Shown one piece after another: positions 1 through 9,133 of a stretch of DNA of 64,000 nucleotides (its first letter is position 1; each line of letters opens with the position of its first letter). A program made the translations under genes and the position numbers. The stretch lies in NCBI GenBank assembly GCA_035998495.1, contig DASYHP010000064.1, forward strand, positions 1 through 64,000. Reading direction: 5' to 3'. This DNA is from Mesorhizobium_B sp035998495 (lineage in GTDB: Bacteria > Pseudomonadota > Alphaproteobacteria > Rhizobiales > Rhizobiaceae). A model generated the notes under the pieces. The model saw only the letters and a program-made list of their open reading frames with translations, made no database searches and was not told the DNA's origin.

Positions 1-238
1 CACTTGTCAAAGAACAGACATCCCAAAAAGGACGTCAAACAACCCACACCCAAATAGCGCAGGCAAAACCAAACCAGGCCACAAAACCCTCACAGGCCCC
101 ATAACCCGAACAGAGGTCGCATCAATGCGGCGCTCTTGAAATTCCCTTAGTCGGCTGTTCGAAGCAGGTCAACCCGCAATCGAAACCAACTGAGAAAGCA
201 TCTCCGGCCGCTCGGAAGCGGCGCCGACCTCGTTGGTG
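1..238 (-). other. Leader region of an rRNA operon reading off the left edge
   Basis: Read on the minus strand, this stretch lies between a consensus promoter (245-273) and a boxA antitermination element (5-16). That is the arrangement found upstream of 16S rRNA genes in Hyphomicrobiales, so the 16S gene should begin just beyond position 1. The stretch is less GC-rich than the coding DNA nearby and has no credible open frame. A second possible -35 (TTGACC, minus strand, 167-172) is followed 17 bases on by a poor -10 (TAAGGG); it may be a weaker tandem promoter but I do not claim it. The 16S gene itself is not visible, so the assignment rests on the boxA and promoter. Confidence 0.75.
5..16 (-). 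promoter_or_regulatory. boxA antitermination element of rRNA leader
   Basis: The minus strand reads TGTTCTTTGACA, matching the boxA element of alphaproteobacterial rRNA leaders (compare E. coli TGCTCTTTAACA). BoxA RNA is bound by NusB/NusE to make the polymerase resistant to Rho. Its place about 230 bases downstream of the promoter fits a 16S leader. Confidence 0.75.
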
Positions 239-244
239 AGGCGG

Positions 245-273
245 ATATAGTCATCCACCCTGCCCCCTGTCAA
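245..273 (-). promoter_or_regulatory. Strong sigma-70 type rRNA promoter
   Basis: The minus strand carries TTGACA (plus 268-273), a 17-base spacer and CTATAT (plus 245-250). This is a perfect -35, the optimal spacer and the -10 typical of rhizobial housekeeping promoters. Transcription would start near 238 and run leftward through the boxA leader. Confidence 0.8.
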
Positions 274-711
274 CACGCCTCCGGAAGTTTTTGACGGGAA
301 GATGACGACCCAACGTCAGCCTTCAGTTTCTGGCGGAATGAAGCGGGAGACGCCGATATGGGGATGCTGAGGGCTTGCACAAGAGCCCTTGCCGCGCCGC
401 TGCATCCCTCCGCAGTCTTCGTCATCCATGACGCCGTCGCGGCGGCTTCGATGCCGAAGCGGGCGCGATCCGCGAGCCGCCGCCGGCCGGCTGGAACGGT
501 GACGAACATCTATCCCGGAGCCGTATTGCAGCCTCATTCCAAAGCCATGCGGGACAGGCGCGGGGTGTCGAAACAGGCACGCCGCTGCGATCGCCCGACG
601 GCGCCGTGCAGGGGACGGCCTCGTTGACTTGGCTCTGCCGATCGCGCCATTCTTTGGGGCGAGCGACAAGGCCATGCGGATCCGGCCGCAAGTGGGGAAC
701 AGCCGACCGGC
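274..711. other. Intergenic region between rRNA promoter and the M23 gene
   Basis: About 440 bases separate the leftward rRNA promoter from the rightward peptidase gene. Open frames here have neither a good start signal nor recognisable protein character. A TTGACT at 624-629 could be part of the promoter of the downstream gene, but the expected -10 (CATTCT near 648) is poor. No RNA gene or repeat seen. Confidence 0.5.
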
Positions 712-2667
712 ATGCCGGACATCGACGACGCCATCGCAAGTCTTGGGGACGAGCCGCCGCTGATCGCCGACGGTCGCGCCCGACCGCCTGACCGACGTGA
801 CGTTTCGCTTCGCTGGCTGGCCGGCACGTTTCTGACTGGCCTTACGTCGAGCGTCCTCATGGGCATGGCCTTGTTCGCCGCGCTCGATGGCGGCGACGAG
901 CTTGCGACGCCCCCGGAGATCGCGCGCATCGCTGACCCTTCGGGCGAGGGCTGGGGGCAGGACGCCAAGGCGGGCCGGATCGCGCCGCCCCGACAGATCG
1001 CCCGCGCCAAGGATCGGCGGCGCATGGAGGTGTCCACCGTCAGTCGGGAGGGCGATCGCGACGTCGTTCGCATGATGCCCTTCGTGGCGGTCAAGATGGC
1101 CTTGGCCGCCAATCACAAGGCCAAGCACGACTACCCGCCTTTCGATCCGCTCGATGTTTTCGCCGAGGACGGCGCGGCGGAGCATTCCAGTCAGGCGCTC
1201 ACGGGATTGATCTACGGCGCCAAGGTCGAGGGCGAGGTCAGCCTGAAGACGGTCGATTTCCCCCTCCACGCCGCGGCCTTCGACGAGAAAAGCGCGCTTT
1301 CCTCCGACGAGGTCGAGCTTGTGGTGCGCGACGCGGCGGCCGTGCTGGCCGACGGCGCCGTGCAGGTGGCGGCGCTCCACTATGTGGACCCCCAGCGGTT
1401 CGGCGTCGGGCTCGACAGTCAGACGCTTGGCGTGGCGGCGGGCGTCCGCATCGTGCCCGAAAACCTCTCGGTCGCGCCGCGCGCCGCGCCGCGCGAGGCG
1501 GACATGGTCTATGCGGAAGACGTGATCCCCTTCGCAGAGGAGCGCGAAACCCTGCAGGCGCTCGAAGCGTCGGGCTATGCCGGCGAGGACGCCAAAGGCA
1601 TGGCCGAAGCCATCGGCAAGCTCCTGAACGGCCCGGCGCTCAAGGCCGGCACGGTGCTGCGCCTGGGGCTGGAGGTGCGCGGCGACGAGGCCGCCATCAT
1701 GCGAGCCGGCGTTTACGACCGCACCCGGCACATCGTCACCGTGGCGCTCGACGACGACGGGCAATATGTGCCCGCCGCCGAGCCCGAGCCCAATCCCGAG
1801 CTGTTCGCCGCCTTCGACGACTCGCCCCCGGCCGTGGTGGCGCGGCGCAACCTGCCTTTGGTCTATGACGCCCTTCATCGCGCCGGGCAGTCCTATGGCT
1901 TGGCCGACGGCATGACGCGGCAGCTCGTGAAGCTGCTCGCGGCCGACGTGGACTTCCAATCGCGGCTCGACCCGACCGACCGCATCGAGGTGCTCTTCTC
2001 GCAGCCCGGCGAGGACGACGCGGCGTCCGACGAATCGGAGCTCCTCTACGTGTCCGCGACCTTCGGCGGGGCGGCGCGCGCCTTCTACCGCTTCCGGACC
2101 GAGGACGGCACCTCCGACTTCTTCGACGTCGAGGGACGCTCGGCGCGGCAGTTCCTGCTTCGCAACCCGGTGCCCAACGGCCAGTTCCGCTCGGGCTTCG
2201 GCGCGCGGCGGCACCCGATCCTGGGCTACACCAAGATGCACACGGGCGCGGACTGGTCGGCGCCGCGCGGCACGCCGATCATCGCGGCAGGCAACGGCAC
2301 CGTGGAAAAGGCTGGCTGGGCGGGCGGCTATGGCCGGCAGACCATCATCCGCCACGCCAACGGCTATCAGAGCTCCTACAGCCACCAGAGCGCGATCGCC
2401 CGCGGCATCAAGCCGGGCGCCAAGGTGCGGCAGGGCCAGGTGATCGGCTATGTCGGCTCGACCGGCCTCTCCACCGGCGACCACCTCCATTACGAGCTGA
2501 TCGTCAACGGCCGCAAGGTGGACCCCATGCGCGTGCGCCTGCCCGGGGGCAAGGCGCTGGAAGGCGCCGATCTCGAAGCGTTCCAGCGCGAGCGCGAGCG
2601 CATCGACGCGCTTCTGCTGGAGGAAGGGCGTCCCGCCCGCGGCGTGGCGCTGGCCAGCGGCTCCTGA
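712..2667 (+). CDS. M23-family (LytM/NlpD-like) metallopeptidase, membrane-anchored
   Basis: 651-residue envelope protein. An N-terminal cytoplasmic stretch is followed by one membrane segment at about residues 33-58, a long periplasmic region and a C-terminal peptidase_M23 domain at about 490-620. The zinc/catalytic motifs are intact: HTGAD (His510, Asp514) and HLH (His591, His593). In this family that means a true endopeptidase cutting peptidoglycan cross-bridges rather than a degenerate activator. The ATG at 712 has a purine-rich GTGGGG about 12 bases upstream. The gene ends convergently with the MFS exporter, sharing a hairpin. The likely role is cell-wall remodelling; the exact bond cut is not predictable from sequence. 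Confidence 0.9.
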   Translation: MPDIDDAIASLGDEPPLIADGRARPPDRRDVSLRWLAGTFLTGLTSSVLMGMALFAALDGGDELATPPEIARIADPSGEGWGQDAKAGRIAPPRQIARAKDRRRMEVSTVSREGDRDVVRMMPFVAVKMALAANHKAKHDYPPFDPLDVFAEDGAAEHSSQALTGLIYGAKVEGEVSLKTVDFPLHAAAFDEKSALSSDEVELVVRDAAAVLADGAVQVAALHYVDPQRFGVGLDSQTLGVAAGVRIVPENLSVAPRAAPREADMVYAEDVIPFAEERETLQALEASGYAGEDAKGMAEAIGKLLNGPALKAGTVLRLGLEVRGDEAAIMRAGVYDRTRHIVTVALDDDGQYVPAAEPEPNPELFAAFDDSPPAVVARRNLPLVYDALHRAGQSYGLADGMTRQLVKLLAADVDFQSRLDPTDRIEVLFSQPGEDDAASDESELLYVSATFGGAARAFYRFRTEDGTSDFFDVEGRSARQFLLRNPVPNGQFRSGFGARRHPILGYTKMHTGADWSAPRGTPIIAAGNGTVEKAGWAGGYGRQTIIRHANGYQSSYSHQSAIARGIKPGAKVRQGQVIGYVGSTGLSTGDHLHYELIVNGRKVDPMRVRLPGGKALEGADLEAFQRERERIDALLLEEGRPARGVALASGS

Positions 2668-2673
2668 CGTTTC

Positions 2674-2702
2674 CCTCGCCCGGCCCCGTCACAAGGGCGA
2701 GG
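2674..2702. terminator. Shared hairpin between convergent genes
   Basis: CCTCGCCC (2674-2681) and GGGCGAGG (2695-2702) form a perfect 8-bp stem with a 13-base loop. It lies just after the M23 stop and covers the last codons of the oppositely directed MFS gene. Neither side has a long T-tract, so it may act as a bidirectional barrier rather than a classical terminator. Confidence 0.5.
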
Positions 2703-4248
2703 CGGCGGGCTCCTCCCTTTCCGGCAGGCTCGGCCTTTCGCGGCGGCCCGGCACCGACACCCAGGCGATGAGGGCGGCGAGCGCCGCGAGCGCGGCGCAG
2801 GAGAAGGCGAGCGCCGAAAAACCCGCCCCGCTCGCCTGAACCCAGGCGGCTCGGGAAGCAGCGTTGCCAGGCGCGGGCGCGCCGAAGCCGGGCAGGTTTT
2901 CGGGCGGAAGCGAAGCGGAAGCAAGCCAGGCCCCATGCACTTGCGCCGCCAGCGTGCCGAAGGCGGCCACGGCGAACAGCCCGGCCACGCGCGACACCGC
3001 GTTGTTGACGCCCGACGCGCTCCCCGTATCCACATCCTCCACCGCGCCCATCACGGCGGCCGAAAGGGGCGAGACGACCAGCCCCATGCCGACGCCGAAC
3101 AGAAGCATCAAGGGCACGGCGGCGGCCCAAAAGTTTCGCCCGTCGGCAAGCGCCAGGAAACCCCAGCCCACAAAGGCCATCGCCACGAGAAGGCTTCCCG
3201 CCGCGATGGGGATTCTTGGGCCGATCCGGTCGGCGAGCCTTCCCGAGAACCCCGACAAAAGGCCGACGACCAGGGAAAAGGGGAGGATCAACAGGCTCGT
3301 TTGGGCTTCGCTGACGCCCCAGGCGGAGATCACCAGCATGGGCAGGAAGAAGAGCACCGCGCTCAGGCCCGCATAAAGGAAGAAGGTCGCGAGATTCGCC
3401 CCGGCGAAGGCGCGGTTGCGGAACAGGTCGAGCTTGACCATGGGCGCGGGCGTGCGGCGCTCCCAGAGCACGAAGGCGACGAGAAGCGCCGCGCCGGCGA
3501 GAAGCGCCGGCCACCAGACGGGACTGCCCCCGCCCCCCTCCCCTTCCCCGCCGGTCAGGCCCCAGGCCAGGAGCCCGAGCGCCAGCGTCGCGAGCGCGGC
3601 CCCGGCGAGGTCGAGCTTTTTTCGCGTCTCCGGCCGGTCGGCGGGCACTTTCGCGAGCATGAGCAGAGCCAGCCCGCCGAGCGGCAGGTTGACCGCGAAG
3701 ATCAGCCGCCAAGCCCAGTCGCCGAAGCCCGACAGGACGAAGCCGCCCAGCACCGGCCCGAGCGCCGTCGTGAGCGCCGAGGCCGCCGCCCAGGCGCCGA
3801 TGGCCGCCCCCCGCTCCTCGCGTGGATAGGTTTTGGCGATCAGCGCGAGGCTGCCCGGCACCATGATCGCCGCGCCGAGACCCTGCAGGGCGCGGGCGAG
3901 GATCAGCGTCCACGGGTCGGGGGCGGCCGCGCAGGCGAGCGAGGCCGCGACGAACAGCACGATGCCGCTCATGAAGGTGCGGCGCAGGCCGAACGCGTCG
4001 CCCGCCGCCCCGCCCACGAGCAGCAGGGCCGAAAGCGTGAGCATATAGGCGTTGGCGATCCACTGGACGTCCACCAGCGACGCGTCGAGATCGGCGCGGA
4101 TGGCGGGCGTGGCGATGGCTGTCACCGAGCCGTCGATGAAGCCGAGCGCGGAGGCCAGGATCGCCGCCCGCAGCGCCCATTTCCGCCGCTCGGGCGGGCA
4201 GAAGGTTTTTTCGGCGGGCACCGCGGCGGGCGCTTGGGCTTGGCTCAT
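2689..4248 (-). CDS. MFS multidrug exporter, DHA2 (EmrB/QacA) family
   Basis: Inner-membrane drug:proton antiporter of about 519 residues with roughly 14 hydrophobic segments, the DHA2 layout. Visible family signatures are the first-helix stretch FIDGSVTAIATPAI followed by VQWIANAYML, and GPVLGGFV, the motif-C region typical of antiporters, in the fifth helix. An in-frame ATG 18 codons upstream (4302) gives an unlikely tail; the start at 4248 (MSQAQAP) leaves a normal short cytoplasmic lead, though its ribosome site is weak. The substrate cannot be predicted, and no regulator gene is adjacent. Confidence 0.85.
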   Translation of the reverse strand: MSQAQAPAAVPAEKTFCPPERRKWALRAAILASALGFIDGSVTAIATPAIRADLDASLVDVQWIANAYMLTLSALLLVGGAAGDAFGLRRTFMSGIVLFVAASLACAAAPDPWTLILARALQGLGAAIMVPGSLALIAKTYPREERGAAIGAWAAASALTTALGPVLGGFVLSGFGDWAWRLIFAVNLPLGGLALLMLAKVPADRPETRKKLDLAGAALATLALGLLAWGLTGGEGEGGGGSPVWWPALLAGAALLVAFVLWERRTPAPMVKLDLFRNRAFAGANLATFFLYAGLSAVLFFLPMLVISAWGVSEAQTSLLILPFSLVVGLLSGFSGRLADRIGPRIPIAAGSLLVAMAFVGWGFLALADGRNFWAAAVPLMLLFGVGMGLVVSPLSAAVMGAVEDVDTGSASGVNNAVSRVAGLFAVAAFGTLAAQVHGAWLASASLPPENLPGFGAPAPGNAASRAAWVQASGAGFSALAFSCAALAALAALIAWVSVPGRRERPSLPEREEPAASPL

Positions 4249-4370
4249 GCGCGCAGCGTTAGCATGGGGTTTGTTTCGGGCGAAATTTTCCGCGCGCGGC
4301 ATCGTCGCCTGCCCCCTTTGCGGGGGGCCGCTTGCGCGAGCCAGGCCAGGTGGGGGCTCGGGAAACCCCG

Positions 4371-5201
4371 TCAGGACGTGTCAAAACGTTCCAGGGCCCG
4401 GAGCGCCAGCGCGTGCGTGTCCCGCAGGATGTCGTGAATGCCTCCGTCGGGCCGGGCGCTCAAGCCTGCCCTTCGACTGACGCTCAGGGGGCGGCCGGGC
4501 CGGAGCGGCCAGAGCCTGCGGGGGCGTCCGGCGCTTCGCGTTCCGCTTGGGCCTGCGGTGGCCGCTGCCCGCATCCGCCAGCGCGCGAAGCGCCTGGCGT
4601 GCCCGGCAAGATCGTCCAGCGCGCGGCCGAGCGCGGCGAGCCTGAGGGCAAGCCGCGCGGCGTCGATCCTGTCCTCGGGTCCTGGTGGGGCGCGGAGGGA
4701 CACGGGATGCGGCGCGCTCCAACCGGGAAGGCAGAGGCGTGGACTCCCGCTCGCCACCCGCTTCGCGCGGTTCGTTCGGGGCAGCGGGTCGAAAAGCGGC
4801 AGGGCGCGCAAGGCTGGCGCCCTTCGACGGGCGTTCAGGAGGCGATCGACTTGCGGCCGAAGGTGAGGCGGCAGCCAGATGCCGGTGACGGCGCCAGGAC
4901 GCTGGGGCGGCCGCTTCGGCTTCGGCCTGCGCGCGCGCAAGCGCGGCAATGTCACCATAAGGCCCCGCGCGGCCATGATGACCAGCCGCCGCGCGGCGGC
5001 CTCAGCCGGGCGCAGCAGGCGGAGCACGGCGCGGTGAAGGTGGCGGGGGAGCGTGGGCCGGCCGCCGCTAGCGCCGTTTGTATGTCCGCGGCTAAGCGAA
5101 GGGAGCGCAGCATTGCCTGCAAGTCCCGCCATCGCGAGGAGCGCCGCCAACACACTGACGAGGGCCTTCCGTTGCCGCTCGATCGCGAAATCCCGGTCCA
5201 T
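4371..5201 (-). CDS. Conserved hypothetical protein with N-terminal membrane anchor
   Basis: 276-residue Arg/Pro/Ala-rich protein. It starts at the ATG at 5201, which has GGAGG nine bases upstream; a TTG seven codons earlier lacks such a site. Residues about 10-30 form a single hydrophobic segment (signal anchor). The rest is basic and proline-rich, with a conserved-looking end (HDILRDTHALALRALER). The pattern resembles a family of hypothetical proteins I associate with Hyphomicrobiales genomes, but I know of no function. It follows ligD by about 90 bases on the same strand and could be read from the NHEJ operon, though a separate unit is equally possible. Confidence 0.6.
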   Translation of the reverse strand: MDRDFAIERQRKALVSVLAALLAMAGLAGNAALPSLSRGHTNGASGGRPTLPRHLHRAVLRLLRPAEAAARRLVIMAARGLMVTLPRLRARRPKPKRPPQRPGAVTGIWLPPHLRPQVDRLLNARRRAPALRALPLFDPLPRTNRAKRVASGSPRLCLPGWSAPHPVSLRAPPGPEDRIDAARLALRLAALGRALDDLAGHARRFARWRMRAAATAGPSGTRSAGRPRRLWPLRPGRPLSVSRRAGLSARPDGGIHDILRDTHALALRALERFDTS

Positions 5202-5291
5202 CCCCGCCTCCACACGAATCAAGGCGGCCGGATTATGGGATGGGGGCTGGGGGGCGTGGATAAAGCCGGCTGAAACGTTCTTGCGACGGCC

Positions 5292-7868
5292 TCAGTGCGC
5301 GCGGGGCAGCCACTGCCTGAGCCCGTCGAGATCGGCCCAGAGGGCGGCCCGCAGGTAGCGCAGCCGGGCCGGCAGGTTCTCCGCCGTGAACTGTCCCGGC
5401 CTGACGCCGGCCTGGAGCTCGTCCCAACCGATCGGAGCGGAAACGGGCGCGCCGGGCCGCGCCCGCGTGGAGTAGGCTGCAACTGCCGTGGCGCCGCGGC
5501 CGTTGCGAAGATAGTCGATGAAGATGCGGCCCTTTCTCGCCCGCTTGGCGAGTGTCGCAGTGTAGCGGGACGGACTATCCGCCGCCATCTGCTCGACCAA
5601 GCTCCGCGTGAAGGCCTTGGCTTCGGCCCAACCGGCCTTCGGAGTGATCGGCACCATCACATGCAGACCCTTGCCGCCCGAGGTTTTCACGAGGCTTTCC
5701 AGTCTGCGTTCCCGCAGGCGCTCGCGGACCTCCAGCGCGCCTTCGACGACCGCCTGCCAGGCCACTCCCTCGTCGGGATCCAGGTCGAAGACGAGGCGGT
5801 CGGGGGTCTCCAGGGTTCTCAGCTTCGAACCCCAAGGGTGGATTTCCAGCGTGCCGGCCTGCACCAACCCGATCAGCCCGTCCAGGTTTTCGATCGTGAG
5901 AAGCTGCTCGCCGTCCACCTCATGACGCGCAATGGAACGGTCCATGCCCGCCCAAGCATGCTTCTGGACGAAGCACTGCCCGCCCGTTCCGCCAGGACAG
6001 CGGATCAGTGCCAGGGGGCGACCGACGATGTGCGGCAGCATATGGTCGGCGATCTCGGCATAGAAATCGGCCAAGCCTTGCTTGGTGAGCCCGATGTCCG
6101 GCCAGAGCACCCGGTCGGGATGGGTCTGGTCGAATGTCGGAGCCGATATAGGCGATGCCTTCTTCGCTGCCTTGGTCCGAGTAGGCTTTGCTGCTGAAGG
6201 GCTGGCGCCGCGATTCTCGCGCACGACCTCCGTCGGGTCCTTGTCTTCGCGCAGGCCCTTGAAGGCAGCGTGCCTGACTTGGCCATCCGCGGTCCAACCA
6301 CGAATCTCGACCTCGGCCACAAGCTCGGGCTTGACCCAGCGGGCCGAGCGTGTGGCGAGGCTTGGAAGCTTTTTGGCAAAGGGCGCGGTAGGCCGCTCGA
6401 TCTTCGTCAGCGTCTTCCAGAGCTCTTTGGCGGCGGACTGGCTGAAGCCAGTGCCGCTTCGGCCGACATGCCGGAGCGCGCCGTTCTCGTGGACGCCTAA
6501 AATGAGCGAGCCGATCGCGCCCTTGCTGGTGGACGACGGCGTGAAGCCCGCGATAACGAGCTCTTGGCGGTCGGTGCATTTGGTCTTGAGCCAGTGGTTG
6601 CCCCGGCCCGCTCTGTAGGGAAGGTCCTTGCGCTTGGAGACGATGCCTTCGAGCCCCAAGCGGCAGGCATGACGTACCATGGTTTCGCCATCGCCCTCCA
6701 CATGCTCGCTGAAGCGGATCGGGCCTTCGTGTCCTACATCTTCCAACAAGGTCGCGAGGCGCGTCTTGCGCTCGATCAGGGGCGTGGCCTCAAGGCTCGA
6801 TCCCTCGAGGTAAAGGAGATCGAAGGCATAGAAGACCATGCGCTCCGATGCCCCGCGGCTCAGCGCGTCCTGGAGGGCTGAGAACGAGGCAATGCCGGCT
6901 TGGTCCTCAACCACGACCTCGCCATCAATCAGGGCGGAGCCGAGGCCAAGCTCTTTCAGTGCATCGGCAATGGTCTTGAACTTGGCCGTCCAGTCGAGCC
7001 CCCGCCGGGTCAGCAGCTTGACCTTGCCGCCATCGATACGCGCCTGCAGGCGATAGCCGTCCCACTTGATCTCGTGCAGCCACTCAGGCCCGACCGGCGC
7101 GTGCTCGGAAAGCGTCGCCAAGCTCGGCTCCAGGAACACCGGCAGGAGAGCCTTCTTGGCACCGATGATGCGCAGCTTTGCAGGCGCCTGCTTTCTTGCC
7201 GACACAACCTTCCGCCGTGCGGCATGGTCGACGCGGATTTCGCCCGCTCGCGCAAGTTCGTCGTTGGTGCGGCCGCTGATCACCGAAGCGAACTCGGTGT
7301 CGACCGGCTGCATCCCGCACTTGTCAATCGCATGCTCGTCATGGCCCTTGACGAGCAGCCAGTTCTCGCGCTTCTCGCGCGGCTTTCCCCGCATGCGGAT
7401 GAGGTGCCAGCGGCCGTGAAGGCGCTCGCCAGATAACGTGAACTCCAGATGCCCCTTAGCGAGCCCGGCCTCGGGGTCGCCTTCCGGGGTCCAGGTGCCC
7501 TGATCCCACACGATCATCGTGCCCCCGCCATACTCGCCGGCAGGGATGACGCCTTCCCAAGTGAGGTATTCGAGCGGGTGATCTTCGGTGTGGACGGCGA
7601 GCCGCTTGTCGGCGGGATCAAGGCTCGGGCCGCGCGTGACGGCCCAGCTCTTCAGCACGCCCCCAAGCTCAAGCCGCAGGTCAAAGTGCAGCCGCCGCGC
7701 GTCGTGACGTTGCACGGCAAAGCGGCGGCTCCTGGCTCGCGACACCTTGCCTGACGGCTCGGGGCTCTTCGTGAAATCGCGCTTGGCGCGATAAGTCGAG
7801 AGCGCGCCGGCCTTGCCCTTCAGGCTCGGCGCACGTGTTCTGGCCTCCGTCTGCACTGTATTGGACAT
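5292..7868 (-). CDS. ligD: ATP-dependent DNA ligase D, three-domain NHEJ enzyme
   Basis: 858 residues carrying all three LigD modules in the order phosphoesterase - ligase - polymerase. The 3'-phosphoesterase spans about 48-180, with its metal residues in HDARRLHFDLR (His55, His61, Asp63). The ligase spans about 255-545, with the adenylated lysine in KWDGYR (Lys268). The primase-like polymerase spans about 580-858, with DLDPDE (Asp695, Asp697) binding metals. With Ku it repairs double-strand breaks by end processing, fill-in and sealing. It is the last gene of ku-orf73-ligD and begins 5 bases after orf73. The block looks slightly less GC-rich than its flanks, which may indicate acquisition by transfer. 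Confidence 0.95.
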   Translation of the reverse strand: MSNTVQTEARTRAPSLKGKAGALSTYRAKRDFTKSPEPSGKVSRARSRRFAVQRHDARRLHFDLRLELGGVLKSWAVTRGPSLDPADKRLAVHTEDHPLEYLTWEGVIPAGEYGGGTMIVWDQGTWTPEGDPEAGLAKGHLEFTLSGERLHGRWHLIRMRGKPREKRENWLLVKGHDEHAIDKCGMQPVDTEFASVISGRTNDELARAGEIRVDHAARRKVVSARKQAPAKLRIIGAKKALLPVFLEPSLATLSEHAPVGPEWLHEIKWDGYRLQARIDGGKVKLLTRRGLDWTAKFKTIADALKELGLGSALIDGEVVVEDQAGIASFSALQDALSRGASERMVFYAFDLLYLEGSSLEATPLIERKTRLATLLEDVGHEGPIRFSEHVEGDGETMVRHACRLGLEGIVSKRKDLPYRAGRGNHWLKTKCTDRQELVIAGFTPSSTSKGAIGSLILGVHENGALRHVGRSGTGFSQSAAKELWKTLTKIERPTAPFAKKLPSLATRSARWVKPELVAEVEIRGWTADGQVRHAAFKGLREDKDPTEVVRENRGASPSAAKPTRTKAAKKASPISAPTFDQTHPDRVLWPDIGLTKQGLADFYAEIADHMLPHIVGRPLALIRCPGGTGGQCFVQKHAWAGMDRSIARHEVDGEQLLTIENLDGLIGLVQAGTLEIHPWGSKLRTLETPDRLVFDLDPDEGVAWQAVVEGALEVRERLRERRLESLVKTSGGKGLHVMVPITPKAGWAEAKAFTRSLVEQMAADSPSRYTATLAKRARKGRIFIDYLRNGRGATAVAAYSTRARPGAPVSAPIGWDELQAGVRPGQFTAENLPARLRYLRAALWADLDGLRQWLPRAH

Positions 7869-7873
7869 TGAAC

Positions 7874-8095
7874 CTAGATCGGCTTCGAATCGAAGATGAC
7901 GCTGCGCCGCTGCCGCACTGCCAGGGCCGCGACGATCTCGGCCAACTCGTCATCCGTGTGCTCACAGGCCGGCATGAAGTCACGGATTGCCTTGATGCCG
8001 GCCGATGTCGAGATCGTGCTCCTCGGGTGACGCGCCGAGACAAACAGGTCGGCAGCCTCCGCGACGGAGTGAGGACGAACCATTATCGTTGCCAC
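7874..8095 (-). CDS. Small unknown protein encoded between ku and ligD
   Basis: 73 residues, predicted soluble. It is separated by 23 bases from the ku stop and 5 bases from the ligD start, so it is almost certainly co-translated with both. It has no membrane segment, signal or recognisable motif. The C-terminal half (TDDELAEIVAALAVRQRR) looks helical, and the N-terminal half contains a Ser/Thr-rich stretch (RHPRSTISTSAGIKAI). I do not recognise a family. Its position suggests an accessory to the end-joining machinery, an inference from context only. Confidence 0.65.
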   Translation of the reverse strand: MATIMVRPHSVAEAADLFVSARHPRSTISTSAGIKAIRDFMPACEHTDDELAEIVAALAVRQRRSVIFDSKPI

Positions 8096-8118
8096 TTTCT
8101 CCTCCCTTGCCTGCTATC

Positions 8119-9102
8119 TCACGACACCTTGCGGAGCAGGGCGGACGACTTGTTGACCGTCCTCGACGAAGCGGCCTTGCCCGCCGCGCCCTTTGCCGGA
8201 GCCGCCGCGGTCTTCTTGGCGGCCGAAAGGGCCGGTTTGGCTTTGGTGGCGTTCGACCCCGCCTTGGCGCTTGGCTTGCGGGCGATCCGCTTGCCTGCCT
8301 GCGTCGCCGGCTCCTTCTTGCTTTCAGCGGCAATGCTCTTCTTCAGCGCCTCCATGAGGTTGATCACATTCGAGCCGCTCGGCCGCACCTCCGGCAGATC
8401 GGCCTCGGCATCCTCGCCACGCTTGCTTCTGACGAGCGCGAGCAGCGCCTCGTGGTAGCGGTCCTCAAACTTGTCGGGCTCGAAGTCGCCCGCCTTCTGA
8501 TCGATGATATGGGACGCGAGGTCCGCCATCTCCTTGGGCACCTCGACTTCCGGAAGGTCATTGAACACGGCTGATGACGGTTTGACCTCATAGGGGTAGC
8601 GCAGCACGGTCGCGAGCACGCCCTTGCCATGCGGCTCGAGCAGCACGATGCGCTCGCGATTGGACATGACGATACGCGCCACGCCCGCCTTGTCTTTCCT
8701 GCGCATCGCCTCCCGGATGACGGCGAAGGCTTCTTGCGCCACTTTGTCCTCGGGCGCGAGATAATAGGGCGTATCGAGATAGCGCTCGTCCACCTGTTCG
8801 CGGGGCACGAAGCTCTCGATGTCGATCGTGTGGGTGCTCTCCAGTTTTATTGCCTGGAGCTCTTCGTCCTCGACAAAGACATAAACGCCTTTGGCGATCT
8901 CGTACCCCTTCACCTGCTCGTCGTTATCGACGACTTCGCCAGTCTCGGCGTCGACGAACTGCCTCTTCACGCGGTTGCCGGACTTTCTGTTGAGGGTGTG
9001 AAAAGTCACCCGTCCGCTCGATGTTGTGGCGGGATAAAGCGCTACCGCGCAAGACACGAGCGAGAGCTTCAAGTATCCTTTCCAGCTCGAACGCGCGGCC
9101 AT
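8119..9102 (-). CDS. ku: Ku DNA-end-binding protein
   Basis: 327-residue bacterial Ku homodimer subunit that encircles broken DNA ends and recruits LigD. It opens with MAARSSWKGYLKLSLVSC and continues with the Ku core (VKGYEIAKGVYVFVEDEEL, YLDTPYYLAPEDK) to about residue 245. A Lys/Ala-rich tail of about 75 residues follows, typical of rhizobial Ku and thought to aid DNA threading. The ATG at 9102 has GAGG about 9 bases upstream. It is the first gene of the NHEJ operon. The region upstream holds a general-stress-sigma-like promoter embedded in a phased GANTC array (see separate entries). Confidence 0.95.
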   Translation of the reverse strand: MAARSSWKGYLKLSLVSCAVALYPATTSSGRVTFHTLNRKSGNRVKRQFVDAETGEVVDNDEQVKGYEIAKGVYVFVEDEELQAIKLESTHTIDIESFVPREQVDERYLDTPYYLAPEDKVAQEAFAVIREAMRRKDKAGVARIVMSNRERIVLLEPHGKGVLATVLRYPYEVKPSSAVFNDLPEVEVPKEMADLASHIIDQKAGDFEPDKFEDRYHEALLALVRSKRGEDAEADLPEVRPSGSNVINLMEALKKSIAAESKKEPATQAGKRIARKPSAKAGSNATKAKPALSAAKKTAAAPAKGAAGKAASSRTVNKSSALLRKVS

Positions 9103-9133
9103 AAGAAAACCTCGACACTATACTTAAACGTCA

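Noticed and set aside
358..627. 89-codon plus-strand frame between the rRNA promoter and the M23 gene
   Set aside because: No ribosome-binding site, Arg/Ala-rich, no conserved character.
316..2490. 724-codon open frame on the minus strand across the M23 gene
   Set aside because: It lies opposite a clear peptidase gene, is Arg/His/Gly-rich and has no domain; a by-product of high GC in the third codon position.
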